A program made the translations under genes and the position numbers. Under the pieces are notes generated by a model. The model had not been told where the DNA came from. It ran no database searches and saw nothing but the letters and a program-made list of their open reading frames with translations. A stretch of DNA of 64,000 nucleotides, taken from the NCBI RefSeq assembly GCF_019649055.1, contig NW_026570267.1, forward strand, positions 62,001 to 126,000, in the 5' to 3' direction. Positions within the stretch are counted from its first letter, which is position 1. Each line of letters starts with the position of its first letter. This document shows positions 1-13,200 of this stretch, in pieces. The stretch comes from Paramacrobiotus metropolitanus (lineage: Eukaryota > Tardigrada > Eutardigrada > Parachela > Macrobiotidae).

Positions 1-3000
1 GTGCATGCATACGGCGGCGGTGACATATATTTTCTGCCACGGTCATTTACCACGCAGGAGGCACGCTTGACAGGTTCCCAAGTGGTAGTTTACATTGTTT
101 AATTTAGACGCGTATTATTATTGTTCCGAAGATGTAAACCGCAGTTGATTTAACCTTAAACGCCAACGGCTATTCATGTCCGTTGATCTGCTGGGAAGCG
201 TCGACATCTTTCATTGCCGTTTGACCACAAGACACACTATAGGGCAGACTACGCGCGCTTGACTGATAGAATCGTAATGACATAAAACTTATTTTCCACA
301 ACACTTAAAGACCATTAATATTCCTGCAAATCTCTAAGGCTTTCTTGTGTAAGCGGTTACGGCAAAGGACTTCCGTTCCGCTGTAAGGGGGACCTTGCAA
401 ACTTAATAGTAATCATGGCAGCCAGTGCCAGCGCGCTGGGAGTGTGGGTTCGTCTATTTTACGGGCGTAAAATCAGGAAATAGATCGATTTTCCATTGTA
501 AAACAACTGACACAGACGTATGATGGCGCGCCGGAGCTGCAGTTTCCTACGATGTGTATGTGTATGTGGCTGTGTGCATCGATCAGGGAGTTGCCAATAT
601 GCATTCGCTGTTCCGACACATCGCTTCCTGTATCGAAAACTACACAATCGGCCTGCGCCCCATATAGTGAGCAGAAGTTATGTAATGCCTGCATCGGGAT
701 GGCACTATTCTGCTGGGATGGTGGCGTTTTTTTATTCTCAAGGCTTAATTAAATTTTGCGGTTTTGAATACGGAGAAAGCATACTGTGAGTGTGGTCCAT
801 GTATAGGCTCGCTGCAGATCTATCATAAAAAAACCTATGCCATCAGATCGCATTTTCTGCAGAAATGCCAGCATCTGTTCTTCAATTATTGTAAAAATTT
901 ATATGCAGAACAAATGACGTGGAAATAATTGGACCAAAAAGTGCACTAAAATGATAGTGTTAATTTTTTATAAAGAATAAAAACCGATCCAGTGCATATG
1001 TTTCCTAAAATATTCGTATTTTTTTATACAAATGAGAGTTTGTTGTCAGTTTTTTCAAATATTATACTAAGTCCGTATTCACGTTTCAGTATTCTACTGA
1101 AAATTTTTACCGTAACGAAAATCGCGAAAACCTACTTCATCTACTGAATTCAACTACACGATCGTAACGGTGATTTTCCAAAGACAATTCCACAATCTTA
1201 ATGCTATGCTTATGTACTCCGTTCAAACATAACATTCTAAAATGAAGCTGACCGAGTCAGTTGTTCCGAATTTCCGCTGGGCACATATTTTTGCCGTAAT
1301 AGACAACTGACCAGCTTAGTCCTGCCTTTTCGGTTCCAAAAAGATTATTGGAGATTAATTTGTACAGAGGCTTCCAACATGGGAAAACATCATTTTGAGT
1401 GGTCGAAAAGCTACGAGGATTTAGTTACAACTTGAATCGTCAACTGCCAAAAGCGACATCCTGACCTCAAAGTAGGCCAGTATTAAATGGCTATGGATCA
1501 GAAGGATCATCATTATCAGATCTTTAAGAGAAATTCTGAATGAGAGATGTTTCAATACCAAACAACTAATGAATCTGTTGATGACAGACGTGAACACTGG
1601 TATTCAGTTTTAAAAAGCACCATTGTATTATAACAGTGCTAAAGGGCGCGGCTTGATGTTAACATGCGTTTTGTACGGTTTGTACATGCGTACAGACGGT
1701 ACAGTTACTTATTCGGAAAAGCATTCAGATAAATCATAAGTACAACTGCAAAAGATTTGTTTGCATTACTTACTAGAGTAGTCAGTGGTCAGTTGGTTTT
1801 ATATTACCGTATTTAACATATACGGAACGGCTTCTCTGATTCAGATCATGACGATTAAGCACCAATAACAACCATAATTAATTGAAAAAGCATGATTATC
1901 TTATAGGCCGGCAAAAATAATTTCCACCATAGCGAAGCTGTTATCAAGACATTTATCAAACGATTAAAGAGTACTGGTTGATTTATGGCTATCACAAACG
2001 AAGTGATGAAAATTATTAATCGTGCAGCATAGAAATCTGAATTAACACTATATATGCACAGCATTCCAGCAAAATATCCTGGTGGATTTCTGGAAGTGAA
2101 ATGCAAGAAACCTTATTGTTAGTACTTCAACTCGTACAACGGATTCGTGGTTTATTAAAATTTCTTTCAAATGTAGATTAAAATTATGGGTTTAAATAAA
2201 ATAGGTAATAAATTTTGATAAGCGGAAATTCTGAGATCTATTGGAGTGCAACTAAATAAACTGATTATTAGCGTGTGCGGTGCCGCATTGTCGTCCGTCC
2301 CGGTGTTGATACATAACATAAGTACGAGTACATGCATGCAGCTGTTGGAACGATTATCCACCACACCAACGTTAACACCCGCTGAGGAATTTTCTTTAAA
2401 CCTATAATTATCCGTGCATATAATGTGTACTTTTACTGATGCGCATTTCCTGGCTCCATCTGGTGCTACATTCGACAATGCGGCGAACCTGTTTGTTATA
2501 CGAAAACCGTTGTTCCGCGAAGGAATGCAGAGAACTGAGTGGTGACGAACTAGCCTTCACATGTGCAAACCTCGTAAAAATTATCGGACCCTGGTGAACA
2601 CACACCGCAACAGCTTTTGTCTGGCCGAGCGACATTTGTAATAATAGACGCGTAATAAAAGTTTACGAGTAAGAAACATGCAGAAATAATTCTGCGCACT
2701 GTTTTATGAGATTTCTGCAGCGAACAAGTTAGTAGAAGACCATGATATATACGCATGCGTGTTTGCACGTACAAAGGGCTACCTAAATAGGTAGAATAGC
2801 TTTCTATGGGTTGTGTGGAGTCACTTGCGAGAACAGAATAAACATACCGTGCCCACATGTTATCATTAAAAAAAGTTACGAGTACATACTACAGATTTGC
2901 CCGCGCTTTGAAAAAAAGTTTCCGCTTCTGTTTGCAGTACAGAAGGACACACTGAAAGGCACCGAGAGCTTCTACGGTATCTTATACTGCTGTAGATGGA

Positions 3001-4165
3001 TGCCGGTTATACTAATACCGGTATATACGTGAAAAAGACTGTACCAAAAGAGAAAATTTCGAAATAATTATGGAATGTTTATTTCAACAAATCTTTTTTT
3101 GGTAGTGACATTAATTAATATGAAAACATTTCCTAATGTAAAAAGTTATTATTATTCAAATATTGATTTTGATTGTTAAGCAGGCAGTACGAAATGAAGC
3201 CGCGGCTGCTATTCGTCTGTGTTGATTATTTTGGCCGAATGCGCATAGCGCCATTCGGCACTGGCACCGGGAAGCAAAACTGTGCACACCAAATATAAGC
3301 TAATGTGACAGATGTTCCATATATTCTATGTTTGAAAAAATAATTCATTAAAAATGTTCATGGTTAAAAAACCGTTCATCAGGCAAAGTGTGTTGATCTC
3401 CATATCCGGTGAAGTGAATGAAGGAGTTTTCAATAAAATATCACGAAGCAGCTGCTATGGGAAAATGGATTATTTTTCATACAATATCTCTGCAGAATTA
3501 TTTATTCAAGGCCGCCCAGGACAGTGCAGCGCCACAATCTGCAATACGCGGGAGTACATGCAGACATGCTTTATATGTAACATGTCGTATAGATAAAACC
3601 GTTCCGCATGGTTAATTCCCTGTAAACAGTCGTCCGAGTCATCGCCGTCAGCATCGCGTGCGCAAGCAGTTTTTCCACTTGCCGCCGTGGGTGAGTATTG
3701 GTGGGTGCCCCATGTTAAGGATCTTTACAAAGTAAACCAACTCAGACAGCCGATTGACTAGAAATGTGGTGAATAATACAGTACGGCAGCGGCGCTCGCC
3801 ATTCCAAACGCAAGCCGGCGCTGCAATATTGCACGGCTGTGATGGTGTGTAATGTGTATATGTGTACTGTGTAGATGACAACAGCATCGCCCTTATACAT
3901 ACACCCAGTGCGGACGCTGTAGTTATTTCCGTTCGCGTTACAAGTCAGGAAGGCCAAGTTCTTGGCAAATACTTCTTCCTATTTTTGCATGCAGCGTAGC
4001 CATCACAGAAAAATCATCTACCGGTGAAATATCATTCGACAGTGTGAATCGATAGTGCGGATTATTATCGTGTGACTTATTCAGCAAAATTAAATCGCAT
4101 CGGAACTAACACATATATATACATCCTCCTATTTCCATCCGCCCAGCGCCGCATATAAGACCGCC
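1..4165. other. 5' intergenic region, no gene supported
   Basis: No convincing coding exon is visible on either strand. Open frames here are short, have arthropod-like A+T composition, and carry no recognisable domain or consistent splice sites. The last 200 bases must contain the promoter and 5' UTR of the ankyrin gene. A TCAGCA-like initiator lies near 4078-4086 and an ATATATATA run near 4110, but neither is strong enough to place the transcription start. The ATATAAGA at 4153-4160 is only about 6 bases before the start codon, so it cannot be a TATA box for this start. The far 5' part could also be an intron or flank of an unseen neighbour. Confidence 0.5.
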
Positions 4166-4267
4166 ATGGGTATTGTTGAGGAGGGTGAAGACACTGTAAC
4201 ATATGTTAGACCGGCGGTCTCTGACCATCCGCCAACAACGGCTGTTGAGACGAATCGGGCAATTCTC
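4166..4267 (+). CDS. Ank2: Ankyrin first coding exon
   Basis: The ATG sits in a strong start context (CCGCCATGG) and opens 34 codons that end exactly at a GTAAGT donor in phase 0. This joins in frame to the phase-0 acceptor at 8045, which begins the first ankyrin repeat. The encoded peptide starts [11 protein letters not shown] and is acidic and unstructured, as in the short N-terminal leaders of other ankyrins. No similarity proves it, so a different or additional first exon remains possible within the 3.8-kb intron that follows. Confidence 0.68.
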
Positions 4268-7200
4268 GTAAGTGTTACCGGTTGTATACCTAGCATTCAG
4301 CTCTTTTGTGTGGCAATTGCTTTTTGAAAAAAAGGTTGTTAGATTAACGAGAGAGGGAGAGAGACGGAAAACAGGTATTCGAAAAATTTCCGTTTGTGTG
4401 CCCCAGTCTTGTAGTGCTAAATTGAATAAGAACGCACTGCACTCGTATATGTCATCCCAAGCCGAAAAGTTTAGTGTGTTTGCCTTTTCCGCCAAGTTGT
4501 ACGGAGCGACGACTATGCACATCCAAAAACTGTACCGAATGTAAATAGGTCAAGATAAGTTTCATAACCAACCAGCGCCACAGCCTATCCAAACCGGGAC
4601 CATATGCCTCATTTGAAATATATTTTTCAAGTTGGATGGGGGTGCTGATCAATATAATGTGATAAGTGCCGTTTGAACAATTCTTTTAACAACCGAATCC
4701 TTACGAGCATGTTACACACATCATTAGCAGATGGAAAACATTTTTGCTTATGTTTCCCTTAGTCAGCCTCTTAAGTATTACGCATATACAGTGTGTGTGT
4801 CGCCGGTCTATGACTTATCAAGCCAGCAAGTGTAGGGTGTTTATTTAAATAGGTTTGTTGTGAAGAAAACTCTCGAGTTGTCCTCATGCAAATTCAGCAT
4901 CTGTCATGGCATTTTTGATAGGAAGTTTATTGTGAAAGGTTCGCCCCAAGAGACGTATCGGTGAAAATCGTTTCGTGTCGGATAGAAGGAGGGATGGCGT
5001 GCTTAGACAAACACTATTAGAAAAAACCACAGTTATGCCAATGCGGCGCCCTTTTTCCTATCCGGACTATAAAATGTAGAGTGTCTATCATGTGCCGGCA
5101 TTTATTAAGCATACTGACGCTGTGTGCTTCCGGTTATATTGCAGTCCTACTCGGCTCGTTCGTTCGATTTGCAGAATATCAGAATCTAAGCAGCATTATT
5201 ATAACCGCTTTATGTAACTACTCATATGTATGATATATGACGGCATAACAGAACCATCCATGAATAGAATTTATCCAGATTACGTAAACGTGCGTAGTTC
5301 TACATCGGCTCTGCGCAATCGCATAATTATATCCACATTTTTGCTGAAATATGTTTTTACATGGGTGCAATTGCATTAGATGAGGGCCATCCAGCTTTTT
5401 TCTGTGCCGCGATTTGTTTGATTAAAGCGAGTGTTTGGTTTTGTGTCTGCGCTTAATTTACCATGATTTTACTTGGCCGGATCGCGTCTGTCATTTCATT
5501 ATGGTATTATATAATCGATAATACGCTACTAACTGAATGCCGCTAGCGCAGCTGCAATCTTTTACCCACCAGACTGGTAATTTGGTGGGTGCCTAAAAAA
5601 TTACACTGCTTTATGGTTTGTTTAATCTTGCGCTGAAGACGTCGAGTGATGTGCAGGCATGGGACGGGAGAAACCGGCAGTGGCTTAGAAACTGTCTACA
5701 TTTCCCCACTGCAGACCGGTGTTCCCAATGTGCAGGGATCACTGTAGAGAATATACTCCGACGGCATATACGCATTGAGAAAAATATCCAATGCAGTCCC
5801 GTTGACGCGCTGGCTTGTCCCGGTTTTGATGTACAATTGCACCCGGGAGCGCTGGTACTGCCGCTATATCGCGTCGACATTTATCGAGCTGCTGGCTGTG
5901 TGTATGCGTAGTTTGCCAGCATTTGTCTGGAGATTGGGGGGCTGCAGCTGGAAGCGTATAGCTGCACACTGCCAGAGACGATTGAGTTAAAGCAGGAAAC
6001 ACATTGAATTTCAAAAGCGGGAGTTCCTGCGCGTTATATATACAATTGTATATCTATGTTGCCGCACATACAACCACGTCAGTCGTCGCATGTTTAATTG
6101 CCAGATCGATAGGGACATTGAATTCGGCAGTCTCCACGATATATCTTGTATGTAGCACACCCTGTGCGCCGAGAAATGGCCAAATTAAGCTGTCCACGAC
6201 AGTGAGCCTGCATTATATTTTGTGGTGTACACACGGAAAAAGCAATATTTACTTTTCCAATATCTTTACAGTTTGGTGAAGAAGAGAAACGATAAGGGGC
6301 TTGGCAATGGTGTATTTACCAGAAAAACTGATAAGATGAATTGCAATTGAGTGATGGTGTGTATTCGCCGCGCACTGTGATTTTTCTCCCACGTATATCA
6401 AAAGACTTGTGATCTTGGTGCACTTCTAGCAGTGCAGAATTGAATTTGCTCGGTAGTCGCACAATGTTTTCCATTTGGGTAGATGTACTGTATCGTATGT
6501 ATAATTAGAAAAAACTCGCTTGCGGTAAACTTTTGGAGTTGCAAATGTTGCTTGACCGGTCTAGAACAATTCTGTCTGAGAAAGCCTTTTCAGTATGTTG
6601 ATGCATTTCTGGCTTTGCGAATGGTATCAAATTACCTTGTCTGTATTGTCATATAGGTAAAATTTGCTCAGATAAGTAAGGTAGCCGATCACTTAAATTG
6701 TAGATTTGCTACTGCGCGGCTTTACAGAAATAAAACAGCAAATTTAACGTGCGTTCAATACAAACCAGGCAACCGTAGTATTTTCTGATACACATACATA
6801 CAAATAACGAATGCAGAACACATGAATATAATATTGCGCAAAATTGTTATCAATCTAAATATTTCTATCCATATTTGTGGTCATATTGTATCCCAGAAAA
6901 CAAATAGTTATCTCACTATAGGATTTATTACTGGTGTGTTTGGTATATAATTCCGAATCGCATTTTTCCATGCAAAGCATCTGGTGCAGTCACGTTCTGG
7001 TCGAATTACTGTACAGAATAGAATGTAATGGATTTCTTACAACTGTAAACAGCGGTGCGAAGTTATCCTCTGAGATTCCTTACGTAAAATTGAATGATTG
7101 GAATTCATAAACCGCATGCTTGTTTACAGCGTCTTTGTGTGCTGTGCAATCATGCTTGAGATGTGGATTACATATGTGCGAACACTGGTGCGCGGTAACA

Positions 7201-10200
7201 AAGTGCATGAATTAAGGCGCACAAAACGTGAATTTCTAATCAGATAAATTTTATGAAAACTATTCAATTTTTTTTAAAATTAGCTAAAAATAACTTTTTG
7301 CGTGAAGATCCAGTTTACATACAAACTTTTATTATATTTTGTACAGGTAAATTAGTGATTTTGGGAAAATACCTTGCTTACATTGTACAACTTACGATGT
7401 CTTCTGCCAAACATAAGCGATAGCATAATATTATCGCACAGTGGAAGTTTTCTTTTCACAGCTTAGCGATGGTCAACCTGTTAAACACCGGTGTCACGTA
7501 GTAAATTTTCCGAACGATTTAATCACCGTACGCGCTTATAGAACTGTGAGTTGAATCGGCGACTAAGACATCAGTTATCAGTGAGTGTATGATTTTCCGA
7601 CGTTATGGACTTAATAATCACCGTTCGTCCGACGGCACTCTTATAATTGATTTTTAAACTGACATATTTTCCAAGTGGTTTTGAATTAGTTTGGAAGTAG
7701 GATGGTCGGTTTTGCGGTTTTGATTTACCCAACTGACCAGATCATATGTCGTCGGTCTTAGACCTTAATCGTCGCTGACTTTTAATGCGCTTGTGGCGGG
7801 TACATGTGAACCACCCAATGCGCGCATCTCTTCAACCGGTCATTTGTGGTGCCATTATTTACATGAAACCTAATCGTTCAAAAATTTACCCCAAATGGTA
7901 AAAAAATCATAGCGTATAGTACACGTCATAAAGGCATAAACTGCCGGCTTGTAGTAGTAACATGGCGGAATTGTAAACAGAAGCGTACTCAAAAATTGGT
8001 TCAGATAAAATTTGATTGACAGTATTGTTTTGTATTTTTGGCAGACGGAAGGGAATGCCAGTTTTCTTCGGGCAGCCCGTGCCGGCAATATCGAGAAGGT
8101 GCAGGAATATCTACGGCAGGGTACCGACATCAACACCGCCAACGCAGTAAGAATGATATATGTGTTGCCGCGTGCTCTTCTGTGCTCGTCCCTATATACA
8201 CGTTACGGAGATGTTGGATTCTGGGCGCATGATGCAGTGCTCGTGATGATGAAACTCTTGCTGATCAATTTACGATCCACTATGGTATTTGTAGAATGGT
8301 CTCAATGCGCTCCATCTTGCATCAAAAGAAGGCCATGTCGAGCTTGTCAGACTCCTGCTGAAGCACGGTGCCTCCGTTGATGCAGCCACTAAAGTAAGTT
8401 GCTTCCGGTCTCCCCACCAGTGCAGCGGGATTATTCGGCATGCACAGAGGAAATCACCAACGGATAAATATGTACCACTCAGTCTAGACTACACAATACA
8501 AAAACACTGCGTAAAATACTAGTACTGCGCCAGTTTATGCCGCAGTGGTCCATGTGCGTGATGTTGCGATCCCCACGCCAAAACTTAGATCTGTTTATGT
8601 ACACTTCGTTATATAATTTCTAATTATGATAATTATTTTGAGGCTATGATCTTTGTTGCGATCTGTCATCATTTCAAATTTTTCAATTAGATTTTGTCGC
8701 TGTAAAATATTCGAGTCGGCAAATACGCAGTCTGTAAATAATCACTGGGATGAAATTTTTTTTCATAGTGTTTAATTTTACTAATCTACGGAACAACTTG
8801 CAAAATAGAATAATACTCGTACATGTAAAAATAGTAAAGCGATGTGAAAGATTTCAAAAAATAAGCAAGATATTATTATTATTATTTTACTGATACCAAA
8901 ATCTTGTTATAAATTGAAATAATATTTTGCAGAAGGGGAATACCGCGCTGCATATTGCATGCTTGGCTGGACAATACGAGATCGTTCGTATTCTGATCGA
9001 ACATGGTGCCGCCGTCAACGTGCAATCGCAGAACGGTTTTACACCTCTTTATATGGCCGCACAGGTACGGGACATGGAATACATTAGAGGATCTGTTGTG
9101 GAGTTCAATATGCTGCACTTCAGCACTCTTATACCATATGCCGGTTAGCAAATATATAGTGGTGTGAATTGTGAAATGTTGCCTACACAGGAGAACCACT
9201 TCGATATTGTTAAACACCTGCTCGAGAACAACGCCAACCAGAGTCTGGCCACCGAAGACGGCTTTACACCCTTGGCAGTGGCCCTCCAACAAGGCCATGA
9301 TAAGGTGGTTAGCATCCTCTTGGAAAACGATACACGCAGCAAGGTCCGCTTGCCAGCACTCCATATCGCCGCCAAGAAGGATGACGTGAAAGCCGCTACA
9401 CTACTCTTAGACGCCGATCCCAACGCCGATGTCACATCAAAGGTAACACAGTCATAATGCCGGTTATTTGCACAGTATTTGCGTTTTACTGCTGGGGTAC
9501 CGCTGTTGCATCGTGGTCGAGCTGACAGAGCGGAAATGCCATAGACGGATGATTTCAAAAGGAGCTATTATATAAAATCTTAGGTGCATTAATCGATTTT
9601 TCACAATTTAGGCCAAAACTGCCCCGCAAAACGGTGATGGCGCGTAAACCGGTTATTTGATTCACACTAGCAAAGCATAAGAAATCCATTTCCGTTGAGA
9701 AGATGAATAGTGTACACTGTACATACTATCCCAGCACCAAGTGAACTGTACCTATTAAAACTGCTTGAAAATTCAGGCGCTAGGATAATAAAAATAAACA
9801 AAATTATATACGGAAAAGAAGGCTTGATTGTGAAGGAAAAAGATTTACTATTCCTTGAACATAGCGAAAAAGTTTAATACTTTAAATCAAACTACTTTTA
9901 ACAAACTACTTTTTTCTACATATGGAAATATGGGCATCCGTTTTCACAGGCTTTAGAATTATTGCACTAAACAACAACGTACTGCTGCGTAGCGTATTGT
10001 CAGATGATTATTAATATTGTTGTAAAGCGGTAAATTAGCACCTAAAGTTTGCATAATCTGCATAAAATCATTAATCTGCACGCGATGATTTGTTAATGCG
10101 ATGCATGCATTCGCATCCATCTGTCTTGTATTTAATTGCAAATTATCCTAGTATTATTTGCGCGCAACGATGGTGGATATGGGAAACAGCATGCAGCAAA

Positions 10201-13200
10201 CCCTTATCGCGCTGGAATTTGCTAAATATTCATGCGCTGGATATAAGCTCAGACGCTGTTTTGGCTTTAAAAATAAAATTTAATTCTAATATGTATATTT
10301 TCGTTTTAGAGCGGATTCACTCCTCTGCACATCGCCGCTCACTACGGGAATGCAAACATTGCTAATTTGCTACTGGATAAAAAAGCCGATGTGAATTACG
10401 CGGCTAGTAAACACATGATTACGCCGTTGCATGTGGCTGCCAAATGGGGACGACCAGCCATGGTGCAGCTGCTGCTGGATCGCGGAGCGCAAATTGATGC
10501 AAAAACCAGAGTAAGAGCTACCATACGTATGCACCACGCGGATCTGGATTTAGCTTGTTGTTGTGTGCGGCACATTTTTCCATGTCAAAGGTTAACGAGT
10601 TTCATCTTGTCCACTAGGACGGATTGACGCCCCTGCACTGCGGTGCACGCAGCGGTCATGATCGTGTAGTGGATATTCTCCTACAGAAAGGATCACCCAA
10701 TAATCCCAAAACCAAGGTGACAAAAGCAGGCTTTATTTTGCACCGGTATTTTCTATCACCGGCAGATGTAGATGCCCTTTCATTTGCTGAATTATGTATA
10801 ACGTATCTCTATATATGTGGATACATGTTATATACGAGTATTTGCGGTCGCGCTTAATTAATATTCTGTAAACATAATCACATTTGCGCCGGACATTTAG
10901 ATATGTATCGTTGTGTGCATCTGGTCATTGAATACCAATCTTCCGCCTTGTAGAATGGACTGGCTCCACTGCACATGGCCGCCCAGGGCGACCACGTGGA
11001 CAGCGCCCGCGCCCTGTTATACTACAAAGCCCCGGTGGACGATGTCACTGTGGATTACTTAACACCACTTCATGTACGTCACCGGCAACAATGGTCATTC
11101 CCGCAACAATACAATGTATTGTATTTCTAGGTCGCAGCTCACTGTGGGCATGTGCGCGTGGCCAAACTTCTCCTTGATCGCCGCGCTGACCCCAACGCAC
11201 GCGCACTCAACGGCTTCACCCCGCTGCACATCGCCTGCAAGAAGAACCGTATTAAAGTCGTGGAACTGCTCCTCAAGCACAACGCCTCCATTGAGTACAC
11301 CACCGAGTCGGGATTAACGCCGCTGCACGTGGCCAGCTTTATGGGCTGTATGAACATTGTGCTGTATCTGATCCAGCACGGCAGTAATCCCGATGTGACC
11401 ACCGTACGCGGTGAGACGCCGCTGCATCTGGCCGTGCGATCCAATCAGACCGATATTATCCGCATTCTACTGCGTAATGGAGCGAAAGTGGACGCACGGG
11501 CCCGGGTAAGACGCAATGGGCTCAATGGGCGAGCAATTAGTCAATATTGGATTATGTGTAATTAACAAATACGGCGTAATTGGTGTGCTTCCCATTCACC
11601 GGAAACAAATGGGCTCATTTATGCCAACTGCTGATGATTAGCTCCTTCCGCCTAGCGTCACATTAATCACATAGAAAACTATACATAATTATTATTAACA
11701 AGTACAAGTGGTGGAAGTATAATTAATTTTTAAAAATAATGTTTTCGATAATTAAAACGTTTGGAAAATCTATTAACAGTGATCTTTAAATCTAATTGGA
11801 TATGCTGCTGTCTAATAAGTTTTCACATTAACCGCGATAATTTCTGTTATTGCACATCGTTTTGAATATTTGCAAGAATTTGAAAACACGCAAATAAGAA
11901 GGCATCTCGTTAGCGAACTAAAGAATGTTTGTCTGCACGCTGGTCGAACTTTATATACCAGGGGAACACTATGTTTGCCTGTCTTCGATTGAATTAATGG
12001 TCAAACTTGATGATATCTTATTACCAGGCCAAAATTTTATTACACGCATTACCCCAAGCTGCACATCTGACTGTCAGCGGCCATGAATGGCACGCATTAT
12101 ATATATGCAGTTTGACTAATGATGTTGGGAATTTGTCTAACAGGAAAATCAAACACCCCTGCACATCGCTGTCCGGCTGGGCCACATGGACAACATGGCC
12201 CTGCTGCTGCAGCACGGCGCCGTGGTGGACACCCAGACCAAGGATCTGTACACGCCCCTGCACATTGCCGCTAAGGAAGGTCAGGAGGAGTGCGCGGCGG
12301 CGCTCATCGAGCAGGGTGCCAACATCAATGCCGTGACACGCAAGGGGTTCACGCCTTTACATCTGGCAGCCAAATACGGGCATATTGGCGTGGTACGTCT
12401 CCTCCTGGACAAAGGGTCACCGGTGGATTCGCCTGGGAAGAACGGTGTTACGCCGCTGCATGTGGCTGCTCACTATGATAACGTACAAGTGGCGCATCTG
12501 CTGCTGCAACGTGGAGCATCGCCGTTGGCGACGGCCAAGGTAGGCTTAGCTTTTTTTGACCGCATTCAAGAAACAAATAAGTGAAGCACTTTATTTTGTC
12601 GCTGGCTAAGAATTATAACCAAGTGATGCAGCTATGTATAGCTAGATTAAGTTGCACTTTCATAACTTTATGCCGTGAAGTAACCATTAATTTTGTACAA
12701 TTGTAATGTCAATCAAGGGGCGCGAGTAAGCTCATTAAATGGGTGGATAAAGTGTCAAGTGGAAGTCAAAGTTAATGGCTCTTTTGTGCTAAAAAGCATA
12801 CCTGAATTTTTTTGTTAGTGATGACTTTAATGCTTCAGATATTTTGATCCCATATACGTTAAAAGCAAAACAACTCGAATTTTCGAAATACCACCAACGT
12901 GAACTGCTAAACAGCAAAACCAAGAAGTGTACAAATAAGTAATACTAATAAAAAGAAGCCGCTCCGCCAAAAGCAAAGATAGCCGGATAAATTATGTATA
13001 AAGATGATAACAAAATTAAATAACAATAATACGAGTTCTATTTGCATTACAGAATGGATATACACCACTGCATATCTCGGCGAAAAAGAATCAACTGGAC
13101 ATTGCCCACAATCTGCTGAAATTCAAATCGGATCCCAATGCGGAATCGAAGGCTGGCTTTACACCGGTTCATCTGGCCGCCCAGGAAGGTCATGCTGAAA

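Noticed and set aside
4152-4160. ATATAAGA as a TATA box
   Set aside because: Only about 6 bases before the start codon, leaving no room for a transcription start and leader.
4106-4522. 138-codon minus-strand frame over the first ankyrin exon
   Set aside because: No domain, starts and stops unrelated to splice sites, and overlaps a well-formed plus-strand start exon.
5618-5911. 97-codon plus-strand frame in intron 1
   Set aside because: Cys/Arg-rich but without recognisable motif, and no splice site pair joins it in phase with exon 2.
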